DNA from: an uncultured Flavobacteriales bacterium
GTDB taxonomy: Bacteria > Bacteroidota > Bacteroidia > Flavobacteriales_D > Parvicellaceae
DNA: 64,000 bases
Reading direction: 5' to 3'
Assembly (NCBI GenBank): GCA_943787535.1
Contig: CALSMU010000021.1
Span: 1 to 64,000, forward strand
The notes beneath the pieces are model-generated. The model made no database searches, was not told the origin of the DNA, and saw only the letters and a list, made by a program, of their open reading frames with translations. Positions 26,070-35,732 of the stretch are shown in pieces; positions within the stretch are counted from its first letter, which is position 1; each line of letters starts with the position of its first letter. A program made the position numbers and the translations under genes.

Positions 26070-26642
26070 CTAAGTTGTTCCTAATCTTATAGCTACTTGA
26101 CTTTCAATTTTCCTATACAAATTAGAGGGACTAAGAGTGCGCCAGTTTACCATGTTTAATTGTCCTCCTAGAAGAAAGTAAGAGTCTATATTTCCACTTT
26201 TCAACTCTTCTAAAACATGCTCCCGAAAATTTAAAGCTGCTATCCATCCATCTTCAATATCTTCAAACCATTCTTCATAATAACAATCATCGGAATAATG
26301 AAAATTTAGAACGTTTTCTCCTATTAGAATGAATTTATTAATGCCTTCCTGTATTAAAATTTCAATAATATCTCTTTTTAAAAACATAATATCATTGTAA
26401 AGACAGTCGTTCCATTCTCCAAAAAGCTCAATAACACAATAACCATCATCGTAATCTGCAAAAAGTAACTTAATAAATAAGGTTGTAGAATCTATGTTGT
26501 CCCATTGTGGATGGATATAGTGATCGTAAATTTGATCTGTATAATGCGTTTCTGAATACTCCCTCTGAAAGAAAGGTGATCTTGGGTCACCCTCTGCTGT
26601 ATAAAGGTTTCTCCAGTTGTAATAAGGCTCAATTGTGTGCAA
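26070..26642 (-). CDS. Conserved-looking hypothetical protein
   Basis: 190 residues starting at TTG 26642 (AAGAGAATTAC lies just upstream; the only upstream in-frame stop is 21 bp away, and no internal Met precedes residue 86). It is rich in Tyr, Trp, Asp and Glu, with an acidic Tyr-rich stretch (DDCYYEEWFEDIEDGW) and no signal peptide or membrane segment, so it is probably cytosolic. The repeated alternation of hydrophobic strands (TLFIKLLFADY, YCVIELFGEW) suggests an alpha/beta fold. I recognise no named family. Confidence 0.7.
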   Translation of the reverse strand: MHTIEPYYNWRNLYTAEGDPRSPFFQREYSETHYTDQIYDHYIHPQWDNIDSTTLFIKLLFADYDDGYCVIELFGEWNDCLYNDIMFLKRDIIEILIQEGINKFILIGENVLNFHYSDDCYYEEWFEDIEDGWIAALNFREHVLEELKSGNIDSYFLLGGQLNMVNWRTLSPSNLYRKIESQVAIRLGTT

Positions 26643-26756
26643 AGTAATTCTCTTTTTACAAAATTAGAAAAATCAGTTTATATAGTTAGACTTCATGCAA
26701 GATATTGTTACAGTAATAAAACAGGTTAATTCCTATTTTCTAAAGTCATAAAACAG

Positions 26757-26764
26757 TAGTTTTG
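26757..26764 (+). promoter_or_regulatory. Candidate -7 promoter box for the DUF4836 gene
   Basis: TAGTTTTG matches the Bacteroidota -7 consensus TAnnTTTG. The predicted transcription start falls about 20 bases before the ATG at 26792. The -33 region is poor (TTTTC), so the call rests on the -7 box and its position. Confidence 0.4.
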
Positions 26765-26791
26765 TGTACAATAGAAAAATAAAAAATTATT

Positions 26792-28402
26792 ATGGTTAAA
26801 GGATATATTTATTTAATAGCAACATTGACGACTTTTGCGCTGCTTTTTACAAGTTGCGGAGAGGATGAATTAAAGTTGCATACCCCAGAGTTCAATATGA
26901 TTTCTTCTATAGATAATCATGCTGTTATTTTTTCATATGACTTCATGAAATTAATGGACAAGTCTAAGGTTCAAAATTCAGAAGATATGCCAATGGAGGT
27001 TAAAATGGCCATGAGTATTTACATTGGGAATATGCTTAATTCTAGCAATATGGGAATTCGTTTAGAAGGAAACAACCATGTAGTAATCACAACTGCTGAT
27101 AATGGAGAGGCTGACTTGGTTTTTTTATCTGCTGAAGTTGTAAATGAGGATAAAGTAAAAAAAGGTGTAAAAGATTTTTTTAAAGGAAAGTCTTTTGAAG
27201 AAGATGGTTTACATTTTATAGAACATAAATTTTCAAATACACTGGCTGCTTGGGACAAAGATCATATACTATTTATTCATACTGAAAATGATGCCATTGA
27301 TTTAAAGATAAAAGCGAAATCAATTTTAGAGGCAAGAATAGTTGAAGGGGCAGAAAATGATGTTCTCGAGAATTATTTGAATCGCGAAGACGATATGAAT
27401 ATGATAGTTTATCTGGATAAATGGATGGAATTATTAAAAAAAGAAGCGGAGGTAGCTGCGTTGGACGAAGATTTTTTAAGTCTTTATGATAGCACATATA
27501 TTATTGGTTCAGGTAATTTTTTGCCGGGAAAAATTGTTTTTGAAATGGAAATGCATGGAGATAAATTAAAAAATTCTAAATACAATTTACTTCCTGGAAA
27601 ACCAATTTCAAATGATTTTATGAACTATTTATCAAATGAAGTCCCAATGATGTTTGGAGTTGCTTCCATAAACATGGATGCAGTTTTTAATATGATGCTT
27701 CAAAATGATGAAGTGAAAGGTCTATTTAGTAATAGAGTACAAGAAATTGGCTGGACAGAAAAACAAATGAGAGGTTTATTTACTGGAGAATTTTCTGCCT
27801 CTTTAATAGGTGTTGAAATGAAGCCTAATCCATTTTATGAATTCCAGTCTTTAATGGATGATGACTTCTTTTCCGATATGGATGAGTCAAATATTTCACT
27901 CCCAACAGAAATCCCTTCTCCCGTTTACCTTTTTACAATAGGATTAAATAATCCGGATAAACTAAAATCCTTATTTACAACTCTTCGTATAACAGAAAAT
28001 AAAGAAGGGTATTTTATTGCTGGTAGTGATGGTTTTTTTGTCTTTGGTGACAATAAACTGATGCTTACTTCAGATGAAAGTGTAGCGGCTAAATTAGGAA
28101 AAGGAGAGGTGCTTAAGGAGTATAAGCCATCCAGCGAAATTAGCTCTTCATTGTATGGAGAAGTTATACCAAATCTAGATAATTTGCCTCAAGCCTTAAA
28201 AGATATGGTAATTACAAATGCTGGTAATGAAGGTGGAGAATTGTTGAAGTTTATGACTGAATTTGAAAAAGTTACTTTCTCAGGTAGCTTTGATAAAATG
28301 AAATTGGAAGTAGTAATGGCAGACAAAGAAACCAACTCTATTGAAGTTATAACGGGTAAATTAATGAAACAAGTCATGCAAAATATGAGCTTGTTCATTT
28401 AA
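26792..28402 (+). CDS. DUF4836 family lipoprotein
   Basis: 536 residues with a lipoprotein signal (TFALLFTSCGED, Cys about residue 22). The body has the long alternating beta-strand/acidic pattern of DUF4836, a family largely confined to Bacteroidota: an N-terminal half with VVITTADNGEADLVFLSAEV, a central region with FTGEFSASLIGVEM, and a C-terminal helix. It is probably anchored at the outer membrane facing the periplasm; the function is unknown. A promoter-like TAGTTTTG lies 28 bases upstream. Confidence 0.82.
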   Translation: MVKGYIYLIATLTTFALLFTSCGEDELKLHTPEFNMISSIDNHAVIFSYDFMKLMDKSKVQNSEDMPMEVKMAMSIYIGNMLNSSNMGIRLEGNNHVVITTADNGEADLVFLSAEVVNEDKVKKGVKDFFKGKSFEEDGLHFIEHKFSNTLAAWDKDHILFIHTENDAIDLKIKAKSILEARIVEGAENDVLENYLNREDDMNMIVYLDKWMELLKKEAEVAALDEDFLSLYDSTYIIGSGNFLPGKIVFEMEMHGDKLKNSKYNLLPGKPISNDFMNYLSNEVPMMFGVASINMDAVFNMMLQNDEVKGLFSNRVQEIGWTEKQMRGLFTGEFSASLIGVEMKPNPFYEFQSLMDDDFFSDMDESNISLPTEIPSPVYLFTIGLNNPDKLKSLFTTLRITENKEGYFIAGSDGFFVFGDNKLMLTSDESVAAKLGKGEVLKEYKPSSEISSSLYGEVIPNLDNLPQALKDMVITNAGNEGGELLKFMTEFEKVTFSGSFDKMKLEVVMADKETNSIEVITGKLMKQVMQNMSLFI

Positions 28403-28526
28403 GCATCCTTTCAGCTATAGTTATTGCTCATTGCCAAATGATAGGTTTAATCGTTTGTTTATATAGTAGAAAGGTTGAAAATTATTTCGAACTCACCATG
28501 TTTGAATATTACTAGAATTATTTATT

Positions 28527-28865
28527 ATGGAGAAATTATTTCTTGGGATATTAATTGCTGTTGGTTTGTCAATTCAAGCGGATGCGCAAAAGGTTTTTTC
28601 CACAGACAGCAAATACGATGCAGATGTGAAGGTGTTTGTTGCAAGCAGCAAATATGATGCAGATTTAGTTGTGTTTAAATGCGCTTCAAAATACGATGCT
28701 AAAGACAATAAAGGGTTGTGGTTTTTTGTGAAGAGCAAGTACGATGCTGATAAAAAGGTGTTTTTTGTCGATAGCAAGTATGAAGCAGATCTACTTATTT
28801 TCTTTTCTGGTAGCAAGTATGATGCAGAATGGAAAAAATCTTCCAAAAAGCACTTAATGTATTAA
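28527..28865 (+). CDS. DUF6150 family secreted repeat protein
   Basis: 112 residues: signal peptide 1-20 (ending ADAQ), then six tandem units each opening with SKYDA (one SKYEA), spaced 13-19 residues apart: SKYDADVKV, SKYDADLVV, SKYDAKDNK, SKYDADKKV, SKYEADLLI, SKYDAEWKK. The pattern matches DUF6150, found in Bacteroidota with unknown function. The repeating Tyr-Asp-Ala-Asp and hydrophobic pair suggests a beta-solenoid or beta-roll with surface Asp rows that could bind cations. A bidirectional terminator follows. Confidence 0.85.
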   Translation: MEKLFLGILIAVGLSIQADAQKVFSTDSKYDADVKVFVASSKYDADLVVFKCASKYDAKDNKGLWFFVKSKYDADKKVFFVDSKYEADLLIFFSGSKYDAEWKKSSKKHLMY

Positions 28866-28882
28866 ATGAATAAAGCTTAAAG

Positions 28883-28914
28883 AAAAAAAACCAAACCTAA
28901 GTTTGGATTTTTTT
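28883..28914. terminator. Bidirectional terminator between the DUF6150 and THX genes
   Basis: CCAAAC (28891-28896) pairs with GTTTGG (28901-28906) over a 4-base loop. It has eight A on the left and a run of T on the right, so it can serve the two convergent genes. Confidence 0.8.
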
Positions 28915-28929
28915 AATTTGTAAATATCA

Positions 28930-29121
28930 TTAAGACTTTTCTTCTTTTTTAGCTTTAGGTGTTGCTTTTTTAACTGCCGGTTTCTTCGCTGTTTTTTTCG
29001 GCGCTGTTTTTTTCTTAGGTTTAGCAGCAACAATTTTCACAGTTTTTTTCCTTTTACGCGTATTTCCGTAGGATCCTCGTGTTCTCTTGCCCTTCGTTGT
29101 TTTGATATCTCCTTTTCCCAT
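28930..29121 (-). CDS. 30S ribosomal protein THX with a lysine-rich tail
   Basis: 63 residues. The first ~27 residues (MGKGDIKTTKGKRTRGSYG followed by NTRKRKK) are those of THX, the small basic protein that fills a cavity in the head of the 30S subunit, classically ~27 residues in Thermus. The other ~35 residues are Lys/Ala/Pro repeats (KKTAPKKTAKKPAVKK) resembling a histone H1 tail. Such extended forms occur in Bacteroidota. It is a single gene and shares a terminator with the convergent DUF6150 gene. Confidence 0.85.
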   Translation of the reverse strand: MGKGDIKTTKGKRTRGSYGNTRKRKKTVKIVAAKPKKKTAPKKTAKKPAVKKATPKAKKEEKS

Positions 29122-29299
29122 TGTTTTGTATTTAAATTATTGTAGTAAACTATTGTTCAATGGAAAGGTACTAATTTATCTTAAAATAGACGATTAATCA
29201 AGCTAATTATAAATATTAGTTTTAAATTAAGTGCAATAAAGTTATTATCTGTAAACATTTAATAGATTTCTATAGATTATAGAAATTGCGGTGATTGTA

Positions 29300-29692
29300 C
29301 TAATAGGCTTTCTCTATTTCAATTATTGTAACTTTACCATCTTGAGTTTTGCTCTTCGCAGTATACGAATCATTGGTAACTGCCACAATTTCTATGTAAA
29401 CAACCGATCCTTCAAATCGTTTAGCGCTCTTCTTTCCCTTTACTCTTTGAAGTGTTAACGTATAAGTACAAGTGGAAGTCCATTCAATAAAGAATTTATA
29501 TTTCTGCCGTTCACGGTTATACCTTTCGAATTGATATTTATTCTTTCGCCTAATTTTTATATCGCCTCCAGATGGTCCAGTCATTTCAAATTTTCCTTTT
29601 CGGAATTTTTCACAATCTAGTTCAGTAATAACAGCTTGCGAACACATAGAGTTTATAGAAAATAGCAATATAAAGGAGGTGAATATGCGCAT
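29300..29692 (-). CDS. Small secreted protein of unknown function
   Basis: 130 residues with a signal peptide (FTSFILLFSINSMCSQ). The mature part is an eight-strand-like pattern: DCEKFRKGKFEM, a charged hairpin, FFIEWTSTCTYTLTLQRV, VVYIEIVAV, and a C-terminal strand. Similar short proteins in Flavobacteriia have sometimes been labelled DNA topoisomerase IV, which the sequence does not support. It resembles a small lipocalin-like barrel. It sits 7 bp downstream of the subtilase stop on the same strand, so co-transcription is likely. Confidence 0.72.
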   Translation of the reverse strand: MRIFTSFILLFSINSMCSQAVITELDCEKFRKGKFEMTGPSGGDIKIRRKNKYQFERYNRERQKYKFFIEWTSTCTYTLTLQRVKGKKSAKRFEGSVVYIEIVAVTNDSYTAKSKTQDGKVTIIEIEKAY

Positions 29693-29699
29693 TAAATCA

Positions 29700-32309
29700 T
29701 TAATGTATTATTAATCGTTCAGTCTTAAAGTCAGAATTATTCTTAACAGAAATAATGTATACGCCTTTTGGCCACTTTGAAACATCAAGTGTGCTAATTG
29801 TCGATTTAGTTTCAAACTGAAAAATAGTTTGTCCAAGGCTATTCAATATTTCAATAGAATACAGCCCGGGAGGCAATTTAGAGGCGTCAAGAGATAACTT
29901 TGATTGTGCAGGGTTTGGATAGATAGAGAATTCATTTAAATTATATTCCGGAACATCTATAGGTTCTTCAGTGCCGTTATAAATTGATACATTATCAATA
30001 TACACGTTATTTCCTTGCCTGTTGGTAGTCTCAAATTGAATCATAATAATATGACCTTGATAAGCAGATAGGTCAATTGAATCCCTTCTCCAGTGTGAAT
30101 GATAGGCTGGGACGAAATCAATAGATAAAGTATCTAGCGTTTCTAATTCATCACCTGTTTTTTCATAGACATTTTCAGAGAAAGTTTGACCACAATCACC
30201 AGAAACGAAAACTTTTAATGTGTCTTGCAATGATGGACTAGAACTTTTTTTCTGATATGCGACATCAAATTTTAATGTAGTACTTCCTGCTATAGGAATT
30301 AATAACTGAGGTCCAATAAGACCATCTTTTTGACTATCGCGGGGATCGTAATCATATAGCTGCATTGATGCAGAATAATTACTCCAAATTAACCCTTCTG
30401 TTGGAATTGCGTCCCAGGATATACTGTTGTCAGGATTCATAATGTACCACTTATCTGAATCAAAACCATTTTCAAAGTCCTCGACAAAAGGTAGGTTGTA
30501 AAAACCTGTTCTGTTAAAGCTGTATAAGCTACGGTTGTTAATTTCATCGTATTCTGGAGCTCCAGATGTTATTGTAGCAATTATACTTAATTCTTGATTA
30601 CCGTAGGTGGATGTGGTTATGCTTGGTAATTGAAGGATTATGGTATCATTGGCAATAAGCGTCCCTGTCCAATTATAGTTTTGAGAAACTCCGGAATTAA
30701 TCGAATAAGCAACATCTATTGCGGTGATTGTACTATCTCCTAAATTTTTAATTGTTACAGTAGGAGAGAAGTTGTCTGTACAAACCAATTCATTTTTAGC
30801 TGGATTTGTTACATCAATAATAGCAACGTCCCATTTTATACTTGTGGGATCAATAGGGGTATTTGTGGCACTTAGATACAAAAATGCTGCATATACATCA
30901 ATTAAACCCATTCCGTAGATGTTGTCTTCTCCAGCAACACCTAAATCAATTGCAGTTAAATACAATGCCCAAAGCAACTCTTCTCCAGAAAGATAGGGGA
31001 AAGCTTCTTTTAATAGTAAAATTGCTCCGGAAACATGCGGTGAGGCCATACTAGTTCCCGAAATCGTATTGTAGCTGTCGCTGCCCCAAGCAGAGCGAAC
31101 ATTTTGACCTGGTGCGACCACTTCTGGATGGATAGATAATGATCCCGTTCCTGGACATTGTTTGGGACCAACACTAGAAAAAGAACTAATCGGATGCGGG
31201 AAAGCTACGTTTCCATTAACACTACCTACACTAAATGTGTTTACCTCGGAGGTGTTTATTCGTTGTGGTGCCGAAACCGTTGTGTTGGAAGGTCCAAAAT
31301 TACCGCCAGAAAAAACGTTTGCAATACCTGCGGCTTCAATTGCGTTCATAAGATTTACAACATAACCACCACATTGCGCTGTGTCAGGTTCATCATACCA
31401 TCTCCAACTATTACTAATTACATCAGGAATATCTGAAGTAGTGGAAATATCTCCATCCGGATTCAGAGCCCATTCAAAAGCAAGTATCATGTCTGCAATT
31501 GGTGGTAAAGTTCCTACAGTTGAATTAACGTAGTCGTTTGCAATCCAATAAGATTTAAAAGCAACCCCAATCGTATCTTTAGTTAATGTATCTAACCCTA
31601 AAATAGTTCCTAAAGTATGAGTGCCATGATCACTTATGGCTCCGTTTGGTTCAGAACTAGCCCAAGGAAACCAAGATTGCGAAGTGGGGAAAAAGTTCCC
31701 CATATATCTACTACTAAAAGCAGGATGATTTGGCCAAACTCCCGTATCGTAATCGTAGACAATTCTTCCCCGACCAGTATAACCAAGAGCCCACATAGCA
31801 GGCGCATTAATCGCTTGCAATCCGTTTTCTACTCCTCCTGGAGTTCTTTGAGAATTTACTGAATTGATTTTGAAAGAGTCGTGCATTATGATTTTATCAT
31901 TTTCAAAATCTAAAAGCGCTATACTAGTTTGCGTATTTAGGAAATCAATTAAATCTGGCTTTGCCTCTAGAATAATGAGGTTAACCACCCAAAACTGTTT
32001 CAAATTTCGATAAGAGGTTTTGTAATGGCTCTCTATATATTCAATTATTTCTGTCTGACTGATTTCCGCCTGATTCTGTAATTGCTCAATGACAATTTTT
32101 GGTCGCTGATCAACAGGAATTTCATTTTCCTTGAATTCATTATTTAGGTAATAGCAATCTACATTTTCCTTAAACTCAATTCTAATTGAGATAAAATCAT
32201 TGGAGTGTGCCTCCGATATTACAGATTGTAATTCAGCGGATAATAGTCCTTGTCCATTAATTGTAAAACAAAACAATACCAAAACAATAGTAAAAAATAT
32301 TCTTAACAT
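29700..32309 (-). CDS. Secreted S8 (subtilisin-like) serine peptidase with T9SS sorting domain
   Basis: 869 residues: signal peptide 1-19, an inhibitor-like propeptide (~25-140), and a subtilisin catalytic domain with Asp in VYDYDTGVW, His in SDHGTHTLGTI, Asn/oxyanion region NVFSGGNFG, and Ser in GTSMASPHVSG. After it come a CARDB-like beta domain, a jelly-roll/MAM-like domain (TTLKFDVAYQKKSSS, IMIQFETTNRQGNNVYIDNVSIY), and a C-terminal type A sorting domain (YPNPAQSKLSLD ... KGVYIISVK). It is secreted by the T9SS to degrade extracellular protein. The small secreted protein downstream lies in the same orientation. Confidence 0.93.
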   Translation of the reverse strand: MLRIFFTIVLVLFCFTINGQGLLSAELQSVISEAHSNDFISIRIEFKENVDCYYLNNEFKENEIPVDQRPKIVIEQLQNQAEISQTEIIEYIESHYKTSYRNLKQFWVVNLIILEAKPDLIDFLNTQTSIALLDFENDKIIMHDSFKINSVNSQRTPGGVENGLQAINAPAMWALGYTGRGRIVYDYDTGVWPNHPAFSSRYMGNFFPTSQSWFPWASSEPNGAISDHGTHTLGTILGLDTLTKDTIGVAFKSYWIANDYVNSTVGTLPPIADMILAFEWALNPDGDISTTSDIPDVISNSWRWYDEPDTAQCGGYVVNLMNAIEAAGIANVFSGGNFGPSNTTVSAPQRINTSEVNTFSVGSVNGNVAFPHPISSFSSVGPKQCPGTGSLSIHPEVVAPGQNVRSAWGSDSYNTISGTSMASPHVSGAILLLKEAFPYLSGEELLWALYLTAIDLGVAGEDNIYGMGLIDVYAAFLYLSATNTPIDPTSIKWDVAIIDVTNPAKNELVCTDNFSPTVTIKNLGDSTITAIDVAYSINSGVSQNYNWTGTLIANDTIILQLPSITTSTYGNQELSIIATITSGAPEYDEINNRSLYSFNRTGFYNLPFVEDFENGFDSDKWYIMNPDNSISWDAIPTEGLIWSNYSASMQLYDYDPRDSQKDGLIGPQLLIPIAGSTTLKFDVAYQKKSSSPSLQDTLKVFVSGDCGQTFSENVYEKTGDELETLDTLSIDFVPAYHSHWRRDSIDLSAYQGHIIMIQFETTNRQGNNVYIDNVSIYNGTEEPIDVPEYNLNEFSIYPNPAQSKLSLDASKLPPGLYSIEILNSLGQTIFQFETKSTISTLDVSKWPKGVYIISVKNNSDFKTERLIIH

Positions 32310-32321
32310 AGTTTACTTAAA

Positions 32322-34772
32322 TTAGTAAATACTAGGGAAATCTTTGGGATTTACTTCGTTCATCATTTCGTAAATTGCATCGAAAATATCTTCCACACTC
32401 GGTTTAGAGAAGTAATCTCCATCCGAACCATAAGCAGGTCTATGTTCTTTTCCTGCTAAAGCAATTGGCGCAGAGTCTAAATGTTGATACCCTCCTTGCT
32501 TTTGCAACACCTGCTGCATCATATATGCAGTTGTTCCGCCTGGAAAATCTTCATCAATAAAAATAATTCTATTTGTTTTCTTTAAAGATGCTGTGATGTC
32601 GTGATTAATATCAAACGGCATCAAAGTTTGAACATCAATAAGCTCTACAGAAATACCTTGATTTTCTAATTGCTCTGCAGCAATTTGGCATAAATTGAAT
32701 GTCGATCCATAACTCACAACAGTAACATCTTTTCCTTCTTTTACTGTTTCGACCAAGCCAATAGGTGTTTTAAATTCGGATAAATTCGTAGGTATTTTTT
32801 CCTTCGAACGATAGCCGTTTAAACACTCAACTACCAATGCTGGATCGTCACCTTCTAACAAGGTGTTGTAGAACCCAGCAGCCTTTGTCATGTTGCGCGG
32901 AACACAAACATGGATGCCTTTTACCAAGTTAATGATTCCTGCCATAGGCGATCCAGCATGCCAAATACCTTCTAATCGGTGACCTCTTGTTCGGATAATT
33001 AAAGGAGCTTTTTGTCCACCTTTAGTTCTCCACTGAACAGTAGCTAAATCATCACTCATAATTTGCAGGCAATATAAAATATAATCCAAATACTGAATTT
33101 CGGCGATTGGACGTAAGCCACGCATAGCCATTCCAATTCCTTGTCCAATAATAGTGGCTTCTCGAATACCTGTATCAGCAACCCTTAAGGTTCCAAATTG
33201 CTCTTGCATTCCCTCCATTGATTGATTAACACCACCTATTTTACCAGTGTCTTCTCCAAATGTGATTACTTCAGGGTATTTCTCAAATAATTTTCTAAAA
33301 TTTTCTTTTAAGATAATACGTCCATCATCTGTCGCTTCATCATCATACACAGGAGGAACTTCCTTAATTTTTAAAGGGCTCTGCTTTGATTCGGAATATA
33401 GATAAGAAGCGTATCTCTCATGTGTTTCTTCAATACTGTTATTTATCCAGGCAATTAAATTTTGTTTTGCAGAACCAGATTCTTCTTTAATTAAACGAAG
33501 AGCTTGTTTTACTGTTTTTATTACATCTTTTCGAATTGGTTCAATTGCCTTTTTCAAGGAATCGGTAATTACAGCAATTTCTTCATTTCCCGTTTCTTTG
33601 GTTACTGCTTCTAATAAAGTAAGCACAGTATCCACATCTTTCTTAATTCCCTCTACAAAATTTGCCCATGCTTTCTTTTGTTCTACTCGAACTTTTTTCT
33701 TGGCATCTTTACGGATAGTATCTAATTCGTCTTCAGTTGCTATCGCTTCCCCTGCTGCATTATCAGAGCTAAGCATCCATTTTTTCATTTGGGCAATACA
33801 ATCAAATTCTTCCGCCCACTTTAATTGTTCAGGAGTTTTATATCGTTCATGAGAACCAGAAGTAGAATGACCCTGAGGCTGTGTTACTTCTTGCACATGA
33901 ACTAAAGTTGGCACGTGGTTTTCTCTGCAATAACTTATAGCTTCCTTGTAGGTTCGCATCAAAGAAGGGTAATCCCATCCTTTAACTTTATAAATTTTAA
34001 AACCGTTAGAATCCTCTGCCTTTTCGAAACCTGATAACGCATCTGAAATACTAGCTTTTGTAGTTTGGAATTTTTTAGGTACAGATATTCCCCAGCCATC
34101 ATCCCAAACAGATATTGCCATAGGAACCTCCAAGACACCGGCTGCGTTCATTGTTTCCCAGAATAAACCTTCGGAAGTACTTGCATCTCCTATTGTCCCG
34201 AAAGCAACTTCATTTCCTTTATTACTAAAATTAGTAAAGCCTTCTAGTTCTGGGATATTTCTGTACATTTTTGAAGCCAATGCTAAACCAAGCAAACGCG
34301 GCATTTGTCCAGCAGTAGGAGAAATATCAGCACTGGAGTTCTTTTGGTTCATTAAGTTTTTCCAACTTCCATCTAAATTTAAACTGCGTGTTGCATAATG
34401 ACCGCCCATTTGGCGACCTCCCGAAGTAGGCTCATTTTCTATTTTGGTGTCAGCATATAGTCCAGCATAATAATCTTTAATACTTAGAGCACCAATTGCC
34501 ATCATGAAAGTCTGATCTCTGTAATAGCCAGATCTAAAATCACCATTTTTAAATTGCTTTGCCATTGCCAGTTGGGCAATTTCTTTGCCATCTCCAAAAA
34601 TTCCGAATTTAGCTTTGCCTGTCAAAACTTCTCTTCGACCTAGTAAAGACATCTCTCTACTGATGCAAGCAATTGTATAATCTGCGATTACTTCTTTTTT
34701 AAAAGTATCGAACTTACTGTAGTCTTTCTCCTCCATTGTCGTCTCCTTGTCTTGCGCCATATTCTGTTTCAT
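32322..34772 (-). CDS. Fused alpha/beta E1 subunit of a 2-oxoacid dehydrogenase
   Basis: 816 residues combining both E1 subunits. The alpha part (about 20-400) has the ThDP/Mg motif starting GDASTSEGLFWETMNAAG and the active-site region GGRQMGGHYATRS. The beta part (about 490-816) has VITFGEDTGKIGGVNQSM, GMAMRGLRPIAEIQYLDY and the C-terminal VVSYGSTFNLCQ / LMPFDINHDI. Fused E1 proteins in Bacteroidota usually serve the branched-chain 2-oxoacid dehydrogenase complex, or the pyruvate complex. The E2 and E3 genes are not nearby. The true start may be an internal Met (MAQDKE or MEEKDYSKFD). Confidence 0.9.
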   Translation of the reverse strand: MKQNMAQDKETTMEEKDYSKFDTFKKEVIADYTIACISREMSLLGRREVLTGKAKFGIFGDGKEIAQLAMAKQFKNGDFRSGYYRDQTFMMAIGALSIKDYYAGLYADTKIENEPTSGGRQMGGHYATRSLNLDGSWKNLMNQKNSSADISPTAGQMPRLLGLALASKMYRNIPELEGFTNFSNKGNEVAFGTIGDASTSEGLFWETMNAAGVLEVPMAISVWDDGWGISVPKKFQTTKASISDALSGFEKAEDSNGFKIYKVKGWDYPSLMRTYKEAISYCRENHVPTLVHVQEVTQPQGHSTSGSHERYKTPEQLKWAEEFDCIAQMKKWMLSSDNAAGEAIATEDELDTIRKDAKKKVRVEQKKAWANFVEGIKKDVDTVLTLLEAVTKETGNEEIAVITDSLKKAIEPIRKDVIKTVKQALRLIKEESGSAKQNLIAWINNSIEETHERYASYLYSESKQSPLKIKEVPPVYDDEATDDGRIILKENFRKLFEKYPEVITFGEDTGKIGGVNQSMEGMQEQFGTLRVADTGIREATIIGQGIGMAMRGLRPIAEIQYLDYILYCLQIMSDDLATVQWRTKGGQKAPLIIRTRGHRLEGIWHAGSPMAGIINLVKGIHVCVPRNMTKAAGFYNTLLEGDDPALVVECLNGYRSKEKIPTNLSEFKTPIGLVETVKEGKDVTVVSYGSTFNLCQIAAEQLENQGISVELIDVQTLMPFDINHDITASLKKTNRIIFIDEDFPGGTTAYMMQQVLQKQGGYQHLDSAPIALAGKEHRPAYGSDGDYFSKPSVEDIFDAIYEMMNEVNPKDFPSIY

Positions 34773-34991
34773 TTAAGTATTGAGCCTGAACCAAAAATGT
34801 GTTTGATTACATGGCTTAATGTCGCGCGAAAATACTAAATATAGGTGAGAATTCAAAGGGTTTTAAGATTTCAATTATCGGATAAAATTTAGTTGTTTCA
34901 CACAATAAAAAGTGCTTTTAGCCTTGCTAGCAAATCCATTTGACTTATTAGACCGAGCGAGTCTATGTTAGATAGAACCCTATTGAATTAA

Positions 34992-35732
34992 CTAAAAAGT
35001 CAATAATTTTCTTCGCCCACATTGGGCCATTGCCAAATAAGCAAAATCCAAGTTTGCTTCGAAAACCAACTCTAAGGTAACAGGAAAAGTTTCTTTATAT
35101 GCCTCATAGCTTTTTAAAGCAGGCATGTTGGCGATTTTTCCTTCATTTGAGATTAAATCAGACAATCCAAGGCCAAGTCTAGCACCAGCAGTAATTCCAA
35201 AATTTTCGGTCCCCATCATATAGCCACCAAAACCAACTGTAATTCCAAAAATATTATTGTTAAAGTAATTTGGATTAAATTCTTCCGTATAAAAATCGTC
35301 TGTTCTATTACCGTTACTGATTAGTGACACTCGTGGTCCAATTTCGACATATCTACCATCTTTGTTGTGACGATACATAAAAATGATATCCATTTTTGTA
35401 AATGTGATTTCTGAACTGTGTTCCTCAGTTGGTGTAATCGTTGAAGAACTATCTAGTTTTGGAAGGTCTATGTCATATCTGAATGCTTGCTTAAAATCAC
35501 CATAAATAAAATCTACTGTAATTTCATGATTTTTGTTAAAATTAAGTCCAATTTTTCCTCCAAAAAAACCTGATCCATTCAGTCTGTGGTTGTATTTGGT
35601 ATCGTTCCATATATTAGCGTTGTTCAGTATTCCAAATCCATACCCTCCTTTTATTCCAATGTCTAGCCAACTTTGTGCAAAACTTATGTTTACAACAAAC
35701 AATAGAAATATTACAGAACTTATTTTTCTCAT
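34992..35732 (-). CDS. Predicted outer-membrane beta-barrel protein
   Basis: 246 residues with signal peptide 1-19 and a run of amphipathic strands with aromatic belts (IGLNFNKNHEITVDFIYG, ITFTKMDIIFMYRH, IFGITVGFGGYMMG, FGITAGARLGLGL), which resemble an eight-stranded OmpW/PorT-like barrel. I cannot assign a specific family. It has its own leader, and the 219-bp gap upstream of the E1 gene contains nothing recognisable. Confidence 0.7.
   Translation of the reverse strand: MRKISSVIFLLFVVNISFAQSWLDIGIKGGYGFGILNNANIWNDTKYNHRLNGSGFFGGKIGLNFNKNHEITVDFIYGDFKQAFRYDIDLPKLDSSSTITPTEEHSSEITFTKMDIIFMYRHNKDGRYVEIGPRVSLISNGNRTDDFYTEEFNPNYFNNNIFGITVGFGGYMMGTENFGITAGARLGLGLSDLISNEGKIANMPALKSYEAYKETFPVTLELVFEANLDFAYLAMAQCGRRKLLTF

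Noticed and set aside
28607-28840. CRISPR array or tandem DNA repeat
   Set aside because: The periodicity is coding (SKYDA units of unequal length, within one ORF with a signal peptide); there are no unique spacers between identical repeats.
28574-28846. 90-aa minus-strand ORF with SASYLL repeats
   Set aside because: It is the antisense of the DUF6150 repeats; the repeat pattern is inherited from the SKYDA codons.
29300-29692. DNA topoisomerase IV subunit
   Set aside because: Similar short secreted proteins carry that label in some annotations, but this one has a signal peptide, is 130 residues long and has no topoisomerase motif.
34773-34991. Small RNA or riboswitch upstream of the E1 dehydrogenase gene
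   Set aside because: The 219-bp gap has only weak, short inverted repeats and no recognisable aptamer motif.
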